Shown piece by piece: positions 44,200 through 51,839 of a DNA stretch of 64,000 nucleotides. The stretch's first letter is position 1. Each line of letters opens with the position of its first letter. The notes under the pieces were generated by a model that saw nothing but the letters and a program-made list of their open reading frames with translations, searched no databases and was not told the origin of the DNA. The stretch is from positions 372,001-436,000 of the forward strand of contig NZ_JBHTBN010000002.1 of NCBI RefSeq assembly GCF_042664795.1. The letters run 5' to 3'. Origin of the DNA: Jejudonia soesokkakensis (GTDB taxonomy: Bacteria; Bacteroidota; Bacteroidia; Flavobacteriales; Flavobacteriaceae). The translations under genes were made by a program, and so were the position numbers.

Positions 44200-44221
44200 C
44201 CTAACATTTAAAAATTATACT

Positions 44222-44701
44222 ATGAAACAAATAATCTTATTATTCGCAGCAATGCTTCTTTTTAGCTGCAAGTCACCTGCTCAAGACTCAAAAAAAGAGG
44301 AATTTGCGGTTGTTAAAACGGAAGCAGAATGGAAAGAACAACTCACCCCAGAACAATTTTATATTCTTCGCGAAGCTGGTACCGAAAGACCCTTTTCAAG
44401 TCCTTTACTCAACATTAAAAAAGAAGGCACATATGTTTGCGCAGCCTGTAGCACACCTCTTTTTAAAAGCGAACACAAATTTGACAGTGGTACTGGTTGG
44501 CCAAGTTTTGACCGCGAAATTGAAGGCAATGTAGCTTTTTCTACCGATTATAACATAGGTATAGCCCGCACCGAGGAGCATTGTGCTACTTGTGGTGGAC
44601 ATCTAGGTCATGTTTTTAATGATGGACCTCAAGAGACTACTGGAAAAAGGCATTGTATTAACGGGGATGCTTTAAAGTTTGTAGCAGAAAACGAAGAATG
44701 A
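44222..44701 (+). CDS. msrB: Peptide-methionine (R)-S-oxide reductase, lipoprotein form
   Basis: Reduces the R form of methionine sulfoxide in proteins. The 159-residue protein has a lipoprotein signal (LLFSCKS, cysteine near residue 16), so it should work in the periplasm or at the outer membrane. The zinc cysteines are in CAAC and CATC, and the catalytic cysteine in RHCINGDALKF. The FDSGTGWPSF motif is present. It overlaps the next msrB gene by four bases (ATGA), so an exported and a cytoplasmic form are made together. Confidence 0.92.
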   Translation: MKQIILLFAAMLLFSCKSPAQDSKKEEFAVVKTEAEWKEQLTPEQFYILREAGTERPFSSPLLNIKKEGTYVCAACSTPLFKSEHKFDSGTGWPSFDREIEGNVAFSTDYNIGIARTEEHCATCGGHLGHVFNDGPQETTGKRHCINGDALKFVAENEE

Positions 44702-45099
44702 TGATTAGTAAATATCCTATACAAAAAACAGAAGAAGAGTGGCGTAAAGAATTAGGTAATGAGCGGTATAGAATTTTACGTGAAAAAGGAACCGAACGTC
44801 CTTTTACCGGAAAATATAATCTTACTGCCGAAGATGGCACCTATAAATGCGGCGCCTGTAATACTCCATTGTTTGAAAGTGATAGTAAATTTGATAGCGG
44901 ATGTGGTTGGCCCAGTTTTGACGAGAGCATAGAAGGCTCGGTAGAATATGTTCAAGACAAAACGTTAGGAATAATTAGAACTGAAATTCTCTGCGCAAAT
45001 TGTGGAAGTCATTTGGGACATGTTTTTAATGATGGGCCTACTCAAACAGGACAACGGTATTGTGTCAATTCGTTATCAATCGATTTTGATAAAAAATAA
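44698..45099 (+). CDS. msrB: Peptide-methionine (R)-S-oxide reductase, cytoplasmic form
   Basis: A 133-residue MsrB without signal peptide. The zinc cysteines are CGAC and CANC, the catalytic cysteine is in RYCVNSLSIDF, and FDSGCGWPSF carries an extra cysteine that could be the resolving one. It is a paralogue of the exported protein encoded just upstream and overlaps it by four bases. A terminator follows. Confidence 0.93.
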   Translation: MMISKYPIQKTEEEWRKELGNERYRILREKGTERPFTGKYNLTAEDGTYKCGACNTPLFESDSKFDSGCGWPSFDESIEGSVEYVQDKTLGIIRTEILCANCGSHLGHVFNDGPTQTGQRYCVNSLSIDFDKK

Positions 45100-45121
45100 A
45101 TCGGTTTAAATTTCAGATATT

Positions 45122-45163
45122 AAATTCCAAATTTCAAATTCAAGAAATTTGGAATTTCTTTTT
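45122..45163 (+). terminator. Terminator of the msrB pair
   Basis: Thirteen-base stem AAATTCCAAATTT (45122-45134) / AAATTTGGAATTT (45145-45157) with a ten-base loop, followed by CTTTTTT. Confidence 0.85.
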
Positions 45164-45221
45164 TAGTGCTTGTAGAATACATTTCGTAATTTTGTGACAC
45201 ATATAATTTGAAATAAATACA

Positions 45222-46598
45222 ATGAGTAAATACGACATCATAGTTTTAGGTAGTGGTCCAGGAGGATATGTTACAGCAATAAGAGCTTCACAATTAGGCT
45301 TTAAAACAGCAGTTATAGAAAAAGAAAGTTTAGGGGGCGTTTGTCTTAATTGGGGATGTATTCCAACCAAAGCATTGCTTAAAAGTGCCCAGGTTTTTGA
45401 GTATTTAAAACATGCTGAAGATTACGGATTAACACTGAAAGATGCTGATAAGGATTTTACGAAAGTAGTTGATCGTAGCCGAGGTGTCGCCGATGGAATG
45501 AGTAAAGGTGTTCAATTTTTGATGAAGAAAAACAAAATTGATGTAATTGAGGGCTTCGGAAAGTTAAAACCAGGTAAGAAAGTCGATGTTGATGGAAAAG
45601 AATATGCTGCAGATCACATCATCATTGCAACAGGAGCTCGTTCAAGAGAATTACCTAACCTTCCGCAGGACGGAAAAAAAGTAATAGGATATCGTGAAGC
45701 AATGACTCTAAAAAAACAACCAAAGTCTATGATAGTTGTTGGTAGTGGTGCCATTGGAGTGGAGTTTGCGCATTTTTATAACGCTATGGGAACCGAGGTG
45801 ACCATTGTTGAGTTTTTACCAACCTTAGTACCGCTTGAAGATGATGATGTTTCAAAACAATTTGAACGTTCGTTTAAGAAAGCGGGCATCAATGTCATGA
45901 CAAATGCTTCCGTAGAAAAAGTAGATACCTCAGGCAAAACAGTAAAAGCGACTGTAAAAACTAAAAAAGGGGAAGAAACTATTGAAGCTGAGGTAGTACT
46001 TTCAGCAGTAGGTATTTCAAGTAACCTTCAAAATATAGGGTTAGAAGATGTTGGTATCGTGGTAGATCGTGATAAGATTATGGTGAATGACTGGTATCAG
46101 ACTAACATTCCAGGATATTACGCCATTGGTGATATAGTACCTGGACCTGCGTTGGCACATGTTGCTTCAGCCGAAGGTATTACCTGTGTTGAAAAAATTG
46201 CAGGTATGCATGTAGAAGCTATTGACTACGGAAACATTCCAGGGTGTACCTATGCAACTCCTGAAATTGCCAGTGTAGGGATGACCGAAAAGCAAGCAAA
46301 AGAGGCCGGATATGATCTGAAGGTTGGTAAATTTCCGTTTTCAGCCAGTGGAAAAGCGAGCGCTGCTGGAACAAAAGACGGATTTGTAAAAGTAATCTTT
46401 GATGCTAAATACGGTGAATGGTTAGGATGTCATATGATTGGCGCCGGCGTAACCGATATGATTGCTGAAGCTGTTTTAGGACGTAAATTAGAGACTACAG
46501 GACATGAAGTATTAAAAGCGATACACCCACACCCTACGATGAGCGAAGCGGTTATGGAAGCTGTAGCCGATGCGTATGGAGAGGTGATACACTTATAG
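45222..46598 (+). CDS. lpdA: Dihydrolipoyl dehydrogenase
   Basis: FAD enzyme that reoxidises lipoamide for the pyruvate and 2-oxoglutarate dehydrogenases and for glycine cleavage. It has 458 residues. The FAD motif is VLGSGPGGYVTAIRA, the redox disulfide GGVCLNWGCIPTKALL, the NAD motif VVGSGAIGVEFA, and the C-terminal catalytic His-Glu pair is in HPHPTMSEAV. It is a stand-alone gene followed by a repeat and a strong terminator. It could also serve the GcvT of this window. Confidence 0.96.
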   Translation: MSKYDIIVLGSGPGGYVTAIRASQLGFKTAVIEKESLGGVCLNWGCIPTKALLKSAQVFEYLKHAEDYGLTLKDADKDFTKVVDRSRGVADGMSKGVQFLMKKNKIDVIEGFGKLKPGKKVDVDGKEYAADHIIIATGARSRELPNLPQDGKKVIGYREAMTLKKQPKSMIVVGSGAIGVEFAHFYNAMGTEVTIVEFLPTLVPLEDDDVSKQFERSFKKAGINVMTNASVEKVDTSGKTVKATVKTKKGEETIEAEVVLSAVGISSNLQNIGLEDVGIVVDRDKIMVNDWYQTNIPGYYAIGDIVPGPALAHVASAEGITCVEKIAGMHVEAIDYGNIPGCTYATPEIASVGMTEKQAKEAGYDLKVGKFPFSASGKASAAGTKDGFVKVIFDAKYGEWLGCHMIGAGVTDMIAEAVLGRKLETTGHEVLKAIHPHPTMSEAVMEAVADAYGEVIHL

Positions 46599-46600
46599 AC

Positions 46601-46642
46601 GTGAGACGCCTGTCTGCCAGAGGCACGACAGGCAGGTGAGAC
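46601..46642. repeat. REP-like palindrome flanked by GTGAGAC direct repeats
   Basis: A 28-base core with inverted GCCTGTC / GACAGGC arms around TGCCAGAGGCAC lies between two direct copies of GTGAGAC (46601-46607 and 46636-46642). It is GC-richer than its surroundings and lies directly after the lpdA stop. The arrangement resembles dispersed palindromic repeats of other genomes. Confidence 0.6.
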
Positions 46643-46655
46643 TTTAAATAAAATT

Positions 46656-46697
46656 AAAAAAGTTCCAAATTCAAATTGAGTTTGGAACTTTTTTTGT
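46656..46697. terminator. Bidirectional terminator between lpdA and aroQ
   Basis: Stem AAAAAAGTTCCAAA (46656-46669) / TTTGGAACTTTTTT (46681-46694), with A and T runs on both sides; serves both converging genes. Confidence 0.92.
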
Positions 46698-46712
46698 TTG
46701 ATTTGGTCTAAT

Positions 46713-47129
46713 CTATTTTAAAAAACTCTGTACGGCCAAATCATAGCTCTGCAATCCAAAACCAAGGATAACTCCTTTTGCATTGGGAGAAATATAAGAA
46801 TGATGACGAAACTCTTCTCTTGCAAATGTATTAGAAATGTGAACTTCAACCACAGGTGTTTTTATTGCTTTTACTGCATCACCAATACCTACAGAAGTAT
46901 GTGTGTAAGCGGCAGCATTTAAAATGATCCCATCATACTCAAACCCTACTTCCTGAAGTTTGGAAATAAGTTCTCCTTCAATATTTGATTGGTAATGGGA
47001 TAACTCCAAATCCTGATATTTAAACTGAAGCGTACTAAAGTAATTTTGAAAAGTTTCTGACCCATAAATTTCTGGCTCCCGTGTTCCCAATAAGTTAATA
47101 TTTGGACCGTTAATGATGATGATTTTCAT
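46713..47129 (-). CDS. aroQ: Type II 3-dehydroquinate dehydratase
   Basis: Third step of the shikimate pathway. It has 138 residues. The N-terminus IIINGPNINLLGTREPEIYG, the NAAAYTHTS motif and HISNTFAREEFRHHS, which carries active-site residues, are all present. The -7 element TATATTTG sits only four bases before the ATG, so the message may be leaderless. Confidence 0.96.
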   Translation of the reverse strand: MKIIIINGPNINLLGTREPEIYGSETFQNYFSTLQFKYQDLELSHYQSNIEGELISKLQEVGFEYDGIILNAAAYTHTSVGIGDAVKAIKTPVVEVHISNTFAREEFRHHSYISPNAKGVILGFGLQSYDLAVQSFLK

Positions 47130-47133
47130 ACGT

Positions 47134-47162
47134 CAAATATAATCATAAAAAAACGGAAGCAA
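47134..47162 (-). promoter_or_regulatory. Flavobacterial promoter of aroQ, overlapping an upstream terminator
   Basis: On the minus strand TTG (47162-47160), 18-base spacer, TATATTTG (47141-47134). The predicted transcription start is at or next to the aroQ ATG. The TTG and part of the spacer lie inside the terminator of the neighbouring barrel gene. Confidence 0.65.
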
Positions 47163-47174
47163 TTTAGCTTCCGT
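47153..47174 (-). terminator. Terminator of the 217-residue barrel gene
   Basis: Stem ACGGAAGC (47153-47160) / GCTTCCGT (47167-47174) with a six-base loop and a T run on the minus strand. Confidence 0.88.
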
Positions 47175-47194
47175 CTCATTAAATATAATACGTA

Positions 47195-47848
47195 CTAATT
47201 AAAAAAATATCCTGCAGAGATACTAAAAACAGCATTTTTAGCTTCAAAAGCATCATCCTTTGGAATATTGTTAAGGCCTAAAGCATATCGTGCCTGAAAA
47301 AAAACTCCCATTGGTAATTTATATTGAGTTCCTAACAAAGCACTAAAAGATGTTCCGCTGGTTTGATCTTTTAAATCAACTTCATTCCCTCCAAAATCTG
47401 CTTTACTACTTACATTAAAAGCAATTTCTGGTCCAGCCTGTATGCTGAGTGCATCAATTATTTTATAATCTACTAATAAAGGTATATTGATATAGCCCAG
47501 TATTACTCCATCATTACTTGCGGCAGCTACACGTCCAATTTGATTAGTATTTGCTCTTTCTAAAACAATGGTTTGTGTATTAGGGTTTAGGTCTCCATTG
47601 TTTTCATCCTCAATAGAATATCCCTGACCAGAATATAAAAGCTCAGCCTGAAATCCAAGTTTTTCATCAAACGGAATATGTAAAACACCTCCAAAATTAA
47701 AACTTGTTCTTGTTTCTAGGTCTTCTGCATCGTCCCCTCTGGCTGAGGCAAAATTAAGTCCAGCTTTTGCACCAAAATGAAATTCTTGAGCGTTAGTAAC
47801 GATGACACTAAATAATGCGATTGTACTACATAAAAATAATTTTTTCAT
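47195..47848 (-). CDS. Outer-membrane beta-barrel protein (PorT-like), array member 1
   Basis: A 217-residue protein with a signal peptide ending at TNAQ and an outer-membrane beta-barrel domain. It starts FHFGAKAGLNFASARGDDAED and ends in an aromatic strand (SISAGYFFN). The core LQAGPEIAFNV, FQARYALGLNNI matches the other array members. Family members share only the barrel; no function is known. A terminator follows, and a TGATGACATTT box lies 69 bases upstream. Confidence 0.82.
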   Translation of the reverse strand: MKKLFLCSTIALFSVIVTNAQEFHFGAKAGLNFASARGDDAEDLETRTSFNFGGVLHIPFDEKLGFQAELLYSGQGYSIEDENNGDLNPNTQTIVLERANTNQIGRVAAASNDGVILGYINIPLLVDYKIIDALSIQAGPEIAFNVSSKADFGGNEVDLKDQTSGTSFSALLGTQYKLPMGVFFQARYALGLNNIPKDDAFEAKNAVFSISAGYFFN

Positions 47849-47916
47849 GATTCTAAATGTTTGGTTAATAGTATGGATTGTTTTTTCAACCCTGGCTAAC
47901 CATCGGAAATCATTTA

Positions 47917-47927
47917 AAATGTCATCA
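47917..47927 (-). promoter_or_regulatory. TGATGACATTT box upstream of barrel gene 1
   Basis: The same 11-mer found at 30238-30248 and 48630-48640, here 69 bases before the start codon. It also shares the downstream CCGATGGTTA context with the box of barrel gene 2. Confidence 0.4.
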
Positions 47928-47935
47928 AAACAAAA

Positions 47936-47960
47936 AAACGGAAGCTAATTGCTTCCGTTT
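47936..47960 (-). terminator. Terminator of the 190-residue barrel gene
   Basis: Ten-base stem AAACGGAAGC (47936-47945) / GCTTCCGTTT (47951-47960) with a five-base loop and T run on the minus strand. Confidence 0.88.
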
Positions 47961-47988
47961 CAAAATTCACACTAACGTTTATTCTTTA

Positions 47989-48561
47989 TTAAAAAAACCA
48001 GCCAATCGAAACACTAATAACAGAATTTTTAGCATCTACGCTCTCCCCTTCTATATCTTCAAAAACATTGTTAAGCCCTGCAACATATCTAGCCTGAAAG
48101 AAAAGGCCCATAGGCAATCGATATTGAGCACCAATGCCCATTCCTAAATCTAAGCCTTCAACATTGTCAAGATCTTCCTCATTCTCTGTTTCATCATCCT
48201 TAATAATACTGTTTATATTAATACCAACTTGAGGTCCTCCCTGCAAACTTAATCCTTCAGCGATTGTAAAGTCAGCCATAACTGGAATGGTGAGATAATC
48301 TAAAAAAACAGTGATATCATTTTCATCACTTTTAAAACCTTGCCTAGAATAAACTAATTCAGGCTGAACAGCTAATAATTCTGTAATTCCAATATTTGCA
48401 ATTCCTCCAATATTAATAGTTGTTTGACCCTCTATATCGTCTGCATCATCACCCTGTAACGATGCAAAATTAACTCCAGCTTTTGCACCAAAGCTAATCT
48501 GTGCTTGAGAGGTAATACATCCTAATACTATAAATATACTTAGTAAAAATAATTTTCTCAT
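47989..48561 (-). CDS. Outer-membrane beta-barrel protein (PorT-like), array member 2
   Basis: A 190-residue paralogue of its neighbours, with a signal peptide ending at SQAQ, then ISFGAKAGVNFASLQGDDADD, a barrel core with LSLQGGPQVGINI and FFQARYVAGLNNV, and a final strand ending in GWFF. An acidic loop (DDETENEEDLD) is probably exposed. A TGATGACATTT box lies upstream. Function unknown. Confidence 0.82.
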   Translation of the reverse strand: MRKLFLLSIFIVLGCITSQAQISFGAKAGVNFASLQGDDADDIEGQTTINIGGIANIGITELLAVQPELVYSRQGFKSDENDITVFLDYLTIPVMADFTIAEGLSLQGGPQVGININSIIKDDETENEEDLDNVEGLDLGMGIGAQYRLPMGLFFQARYVAGLNNVFEDIEGESVDAKNSVISVSIGWFF

Positions 48562-48629
48562 GATTTGTTTTGTTTAGTTAATAATATCGGCCTTCTAACT
48601 AGCCATGATTAATCATCGGTACGAATTCG

Positions 48630-48640
48630 AAATGTCATCA
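48630..48640 (-). promoter_or_regulatory. TGATGACATTT box upstream of barrel gene 2
   Basis: Third copy of the 11-mer, 69 bases before the start codon, the same distance as at barrel gene 1. Confidence 0.4.
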
Positions 48641-48650
48641 TGAAAAATAA

Positions 48651-48678
48651 AAAAAGGAAGTCTATTGACTTCCTTTTT
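48651..48678 (-). terminator. Terminator of the 165-residue barrel gene
   Basis: Twelve-base stem AAAAAGGAAGTC (48651-48662) / GACTTCCTTTTT (48667-48678) with a four-base loop. Confidence 0.9.
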
Positions 48679-48696
48679 AAACTTATAGGTGTTCTT

Positions 48697-49194
48697 TTAA
48701 TCAATTCCAATTTCTACACCTGCAGAAATGATATCCCATCCCCCTTGATCAACAGTTATTCCTCTAAATGCAACAACTATATCAATTGATTCGCTTACGC
48801 CATATTGTGCTCGAGGCGAATAATAAAAACCGCCATCTTCAACCTCTCCTATTCCTATAGCATAGCCTACATCTGCACCTAATGTAAAACTTGTAGCTAC
48901 CTCAAAACGCCCGGAAGCTGCAATAGGTACGAATTGGATATCTTCTATATCAAATTCTTCTCCACCTGCTTCAATAGTGTCTCCAAAACTGTGTGAATAT
49001 CCAACTGTACCACCAACATCAAGTTTATCTGTAATTTCTAATAAATAACCTAAATCGACAGCAATAGCAAAAGTGGCTAAATCACCAGCGTCTCCAATAG
49101 GTATACCACCGCTAAGGCCAGCTCTAAATTGACCTTGTGCAAACATGGTTGTACTTCCAAATAACACTAAAATTAATAATCCTAAATTTTTCAT
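48697..49194 (-). CDS. Small outer-membrane beta-barrel protein, array member 3
   Basis: A 165-residue exported protein with a signal peptide ending at MFAQ. The body is a glycine- and aromatic-rich barrel (RAGLSGGIPIGDAG, VDLGYLLEITDKLDVGGTVGYSHSF, LGADVGYAIGIGEV) that is only distantly related to the other four array members. It ends in VEIGID and lacks the usual terminal aromatic residue, so the barrel assignment is moderately sure. Function unknown. Confidence 0.75.
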   Translation of the reverse strand: MKNLGLLILVLFGSTTMFAQGQFRAGLSGGIPIGDAGDLATFAIAVDLGYLLEITDKLDVGGTVGYSHSFGDTIEAGGEEFDIEDIQFVPIAASGRFEVATSFTLGADVGYAIGIGEVEDGGFYYSPRAQYGVSESIDIVVAFRGITVDQGGWDIISAGVEIGID

Positions 49195-49304
49195 GGGTTT
49201 TATTGTATTGGTTAATAGTGTGAATTTCTTAAATATCTAATTACCAATCAATAAGACATTTGCCCTATTATTAACAAAATTATAAACAATTGAATTTCAA
49301 CTAA

Positions 49305-49340
49305 ATAAAAAAGGGAAGCTTTTAGGCTTCCCTTTTTTAT
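49305..49340. terminator. Strong terminator between barrel genes 3 and 4
   Basis: Fifteen-base stem ATAAAAAAGGGAAGC (49305-49319) / GCTTCCCTTTTTTAT (49326-49340) with a six-base loop, ending barrel gene 4 on the minus strand. Confidence 0.92.
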
Positions 49341-49356
49341 TTAGTTTAGTTTTGTT

Positions 49357-49923
49357 TTAGTCAAAAAACCAACCTACTGATACACTTACAACAGAGTTAG
49401 AAGCATCAACATCTTCGATAATATCTGTAAATCCTATCATATAACGTGCCTGGAAAAATAATCCTAAAGTTGGTAATTTATATTGAGCTCCAATACCCGT
49501 AGCTATATCTAATGATTCAATTCCATCATCATCTTCATCAATGTCATCACCATCCACTTTAAATTTACTTCCTACTTTAATACCTACTTGAGGTCCGCCT
49601 TGTAAACTTAATCCCTCGGCAATGGTAAAATCTGCCATGATAGGAATATTTAAATAGCTAATACTTTGTTCTACATCTGCCTCATCATCAAAAGAAAACC
49701 CTTGAGCAGAATAAACTACTTCTGGTTGAATGGCAAACCATTCGTTAATACCAATATTAGCAAGTGCTCCCACATGAAAATCTGTGCGACCGTCAACATC
49801 ATTAACATCACTCCCAGTAATTGATGCAAAATTTGCACCGGCTTTTGCCCCGAACATCACCTGTGCTTGTGTAGTGGTGAATCCGAATACTGCCATTGCA
49901 GTAAATAAAAATAATTTTTTCAT
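49357..49923 (-). CDS. Outer-membrane beta-barrel protein (PorT-like), array member 4
   Basis: A 188-residue paralogue with a signal peptide ending at TQAQ, then VMFGAKAGANFASITGSDVND, LSLQGGPQVGIKVG and FFQARYMIGFTDI, closing with GWFFD. It is closest to array member 2, sharing the long segment MADFTIAEGLSLQGG. Its upstream region is alike to that of array member 5. Function unknown. Confidence 0.82.
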   Translation of the reverse strand: MKKLFLFTAMAVFGFTTTQAQVMFGAKAGANFASITGSDVNDVDGRTDFHVGALANIGINEWFAIQPEVVYSAQGFSFDDEADVEQSISYLNIPIMADFTIAEGLSLQGGPQVGIKVGSKFKVDGDDIDEDDDGIESLDIATGIGAQYKLPTLGLFFQARYMIGFTDIIEDVDASNSVVSVSVGWFFD

Positions 49924-50040
49924 AATTGTTGTTTTTGTTTGTTAATTAATCACGAAACTATTATTTATAATGAAAATTTTTGTTAATTATTTCATAATAC
50001 TAATTAAATAGGTCTAATTTTCCTGCTTAATTTCTAATAA

Positions 50041-50068
50041 AAAAAGAGCGCTAAAAAGCGCTCTTTTT
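50041..50068 (-). terminator. Terminator of the 207-residue barrel gene
   Basis: Twelve-base stem AAAAAGAGCGCT (50041-50052) / AGCGCTCTTTTT (50057-50068) with a four-base loop. Confidence 0.92.
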
Positions 50069-50086
50069 ACTAATTTATATACGTCA

Positions 50087-50710
50087 TTAAAATTTAAAAC
50101 CTAAGGATAGAGATAGATTTGAATTGGTAAGATCATCCCCAAAGGCTCCTTCATCATCATCTTTAGTGATATTAGTCAATCCAATAATATATCTTGCCTG
50201 TAAAAACAGCCCATTATTTAGTTGGTAGGCTAATCCGCCTCCAGCTCCAAAATCAAATCCAGAAACACTATCTTTAATATCTTGAGTTCCTTCTATTCCG
50301 CCATCATCTTCACCTGTTACTTCTATTTCCTGTTCAGCTTTTGCTCTAAAGCCCAATTCAGGTCCAAACTCAAGACTTAAGGCGTCTGTAAAATAATATT
50401 TCCCCATGATTGGCACTGTAATATAATCTAACCTTAACTTACTTTCTATTTCGCCATCAAAAAAGTCTGACTTTGACTGCAATCCCTTTTGAGAATACAA
50501 AATCTCTGGTTGAATCGCCCATTTTTCATTAAAAGGTATTTCTGCCAAAACACCTAAATGAAACCCTGTGCGGCCGTCTGCATCTTCCACATCATCTCCC
50601 GTTAATTTGGCAAAGTTCACCCCTGCTTTTGCTCCTAATTTAACTTCCTGTGCCTGTATAGTAGTAACTCCAATTACGGTTACTACGGCAATCATTATTA
50701 ATTTTTTCAT
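50087..50710 (-). CDS. Outer-membrane beta-barrel protein (PorT-like), array member 5
   Basis: A 207-residue paralogue with a signal peptide ending at IQAQ, then VKLGAKAGVNFAKLTGDDVED, a barrel core with LSLEFGPELGFRA and FLQARYIIGLTNI, and a final strand ending GFKF. The upstream 30 bases match those of array member 4 (TAGTTTCGTG then ATTAATTAACAAA on the minus strand). Function unknown. Confidence 0.82.
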   Translation of the reverse strand: MKKLIMIAVVTVIGVTTIQAQEVKLGAKAGVNFAKLTGDDVEDADGRTGFHLGVLAEIPFNEKWAIQPEILYSQKGLQSKSDFFDGEIESKLRLDYITVPIMGKYYFTDALSLEFGPELGFRAKAEQEIEVTGEDDGGIEGTQDIKDSVSGFDFGAGGGLAYQLNNGLFLQARYIIGLTNITKDDDEGAFGDDLTNSNLSLSLGFKF

Positions 50711-50832
50711 GTTTTTTTTAATTTTTGTTAATTAATACCACGAAACTACAGTGGAAGATTCATAACTTTTACTAATAAGTTGCTAATACTATCTTAATTT
50801 AATTCTGATATTATTCCACTATTTTTGAACTC

Positions 50833-51732
50833 ATGAAATGGCACCAAGCACTTATAGATTATAAGAATTACTTACGGATAGAGCGTGGGCTTTCAGAAAA
50901 TTCTATTACAAATTATAGTTTGGATATTAAAAAATTGCAACAATGGCTAAATGAAAATACTATAGATGAAACACCCATTTCAATTTCTGAAGATACAATA
51001 CAGCAATTTATATATCATGTTGCAAAACTGGTGAATCCTGCTTCTCAAAGCCGTATTATTTCAGGATTACGCGGATTTTTTAACTATCTAATTTTTGAAG
51101 AGTACAGAAAAACCAATCCGTTAGAACTAATTGAAAGTCCCAAAACAGCACGAAAGCTACCCGATACACTTTCAGAAAAAGAAATAGACTTGCTTATCAG
51201 GTCTATAGATCTTAGTACTCCACAAGGTGAAAGAAATCGAGCTATAATTGAAACACTATATGGATGTGGTCTAAGAGTTTCAGAAGTTATTAATTTAAAA
51301 ATTTCAGATCTCTTTTTTGAAGAAGGTTTTATAAAAGTGACTGGAAAAGGGGATAAACAACGTTTTGTACCCATTGGAAATCTCACAAAAAAATACATAA
51401 ACATCTACAGAAAAGAGATTAGAAATCACCAGGAGATTTTTCCGCAGGCAAAAGATACGTTATTCTTAAACCGAAGGGGCAAAGGACTTACGAGAGCTAT
51501 GATCTTCACTATTGTAAAAAATCTCACTGAAATAGCAGGAATCAAAAAAACGATTAGTCCACATACTTTTCGGCATTCTTTTGCTACGCATTTACTTGAA
51601 AATGGAGCCAATCTTAGGGCCATTCAGCAAATGTTAGGACATGAAAGCATAACGACTACAGAGATTTACACTCATCTTGATAAAAGTCATCTTACCGAGG
51701 TGATAAACAGATTTCATCCTAGAAAAGATTAA
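50833..51732 (+). CDS. xerD: Site-specific tyrosine recombinase XerD
   Basis: Resolves chromosome dimers at dif together with XerC. It has 299 residues and the full catalytic set: Arg in GCGLRVSEV, Lys in TGKGDKQR, His-x2-Arg in HTFRHSFATHL, His in LGHESITTTE and Tyr in IYTHL. The N-terminal SAM-like domain begins RGLSENSITNYSLD. Housekeeping length and lack of phage genes nearby argue against a mobile-element integrase. A TATTTTTG box ends five bases before the ATG, so the message may be leaderless. Confidence 0.93.
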   Translation: MKWHQALIDYKNYLRIERGLSENSITNYSLDIKKLQQWLNENTIDETPISISEDTIQQFIYHVAKLVNPASQSRIISGLRGFFNYLIFEEYRKTNPLELIESPKTARKLPDTLSEKEIDLLIRSIDLSTPQGERNRAIIETLYGCGLRVSEVINLKISDLFFEEGFIKVTGKGDKQRFVPIGNLTKKYINIYRKEIRNHQEIFPQAKDTLFLNRRGKGLTRAMIFTIVKNLTEIAGIKKTISPHTFRHSFATHLLENGANLRAIQQMLGHESITTTEIYTHLDKSHLTEVINRFHPRKD

Positions 51733-51839
51733 AAAATTATTAAAGAGGTCATTGTATGGGTTAAATAAAAGCTAAACCTTATTATCTCTTCGGAAAGAAC
51801 ATCTTGTCTTTGTATCTTTAAGTAAAACTAGATAGAACT

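Noticed and set aside
50833..51732. Tyrosine recombinase as part of a mobile element
   Set aside because: Length and motifs are those of housekeeping XerD, and there is no att-like repeat, tRNA or phage gene next to it.
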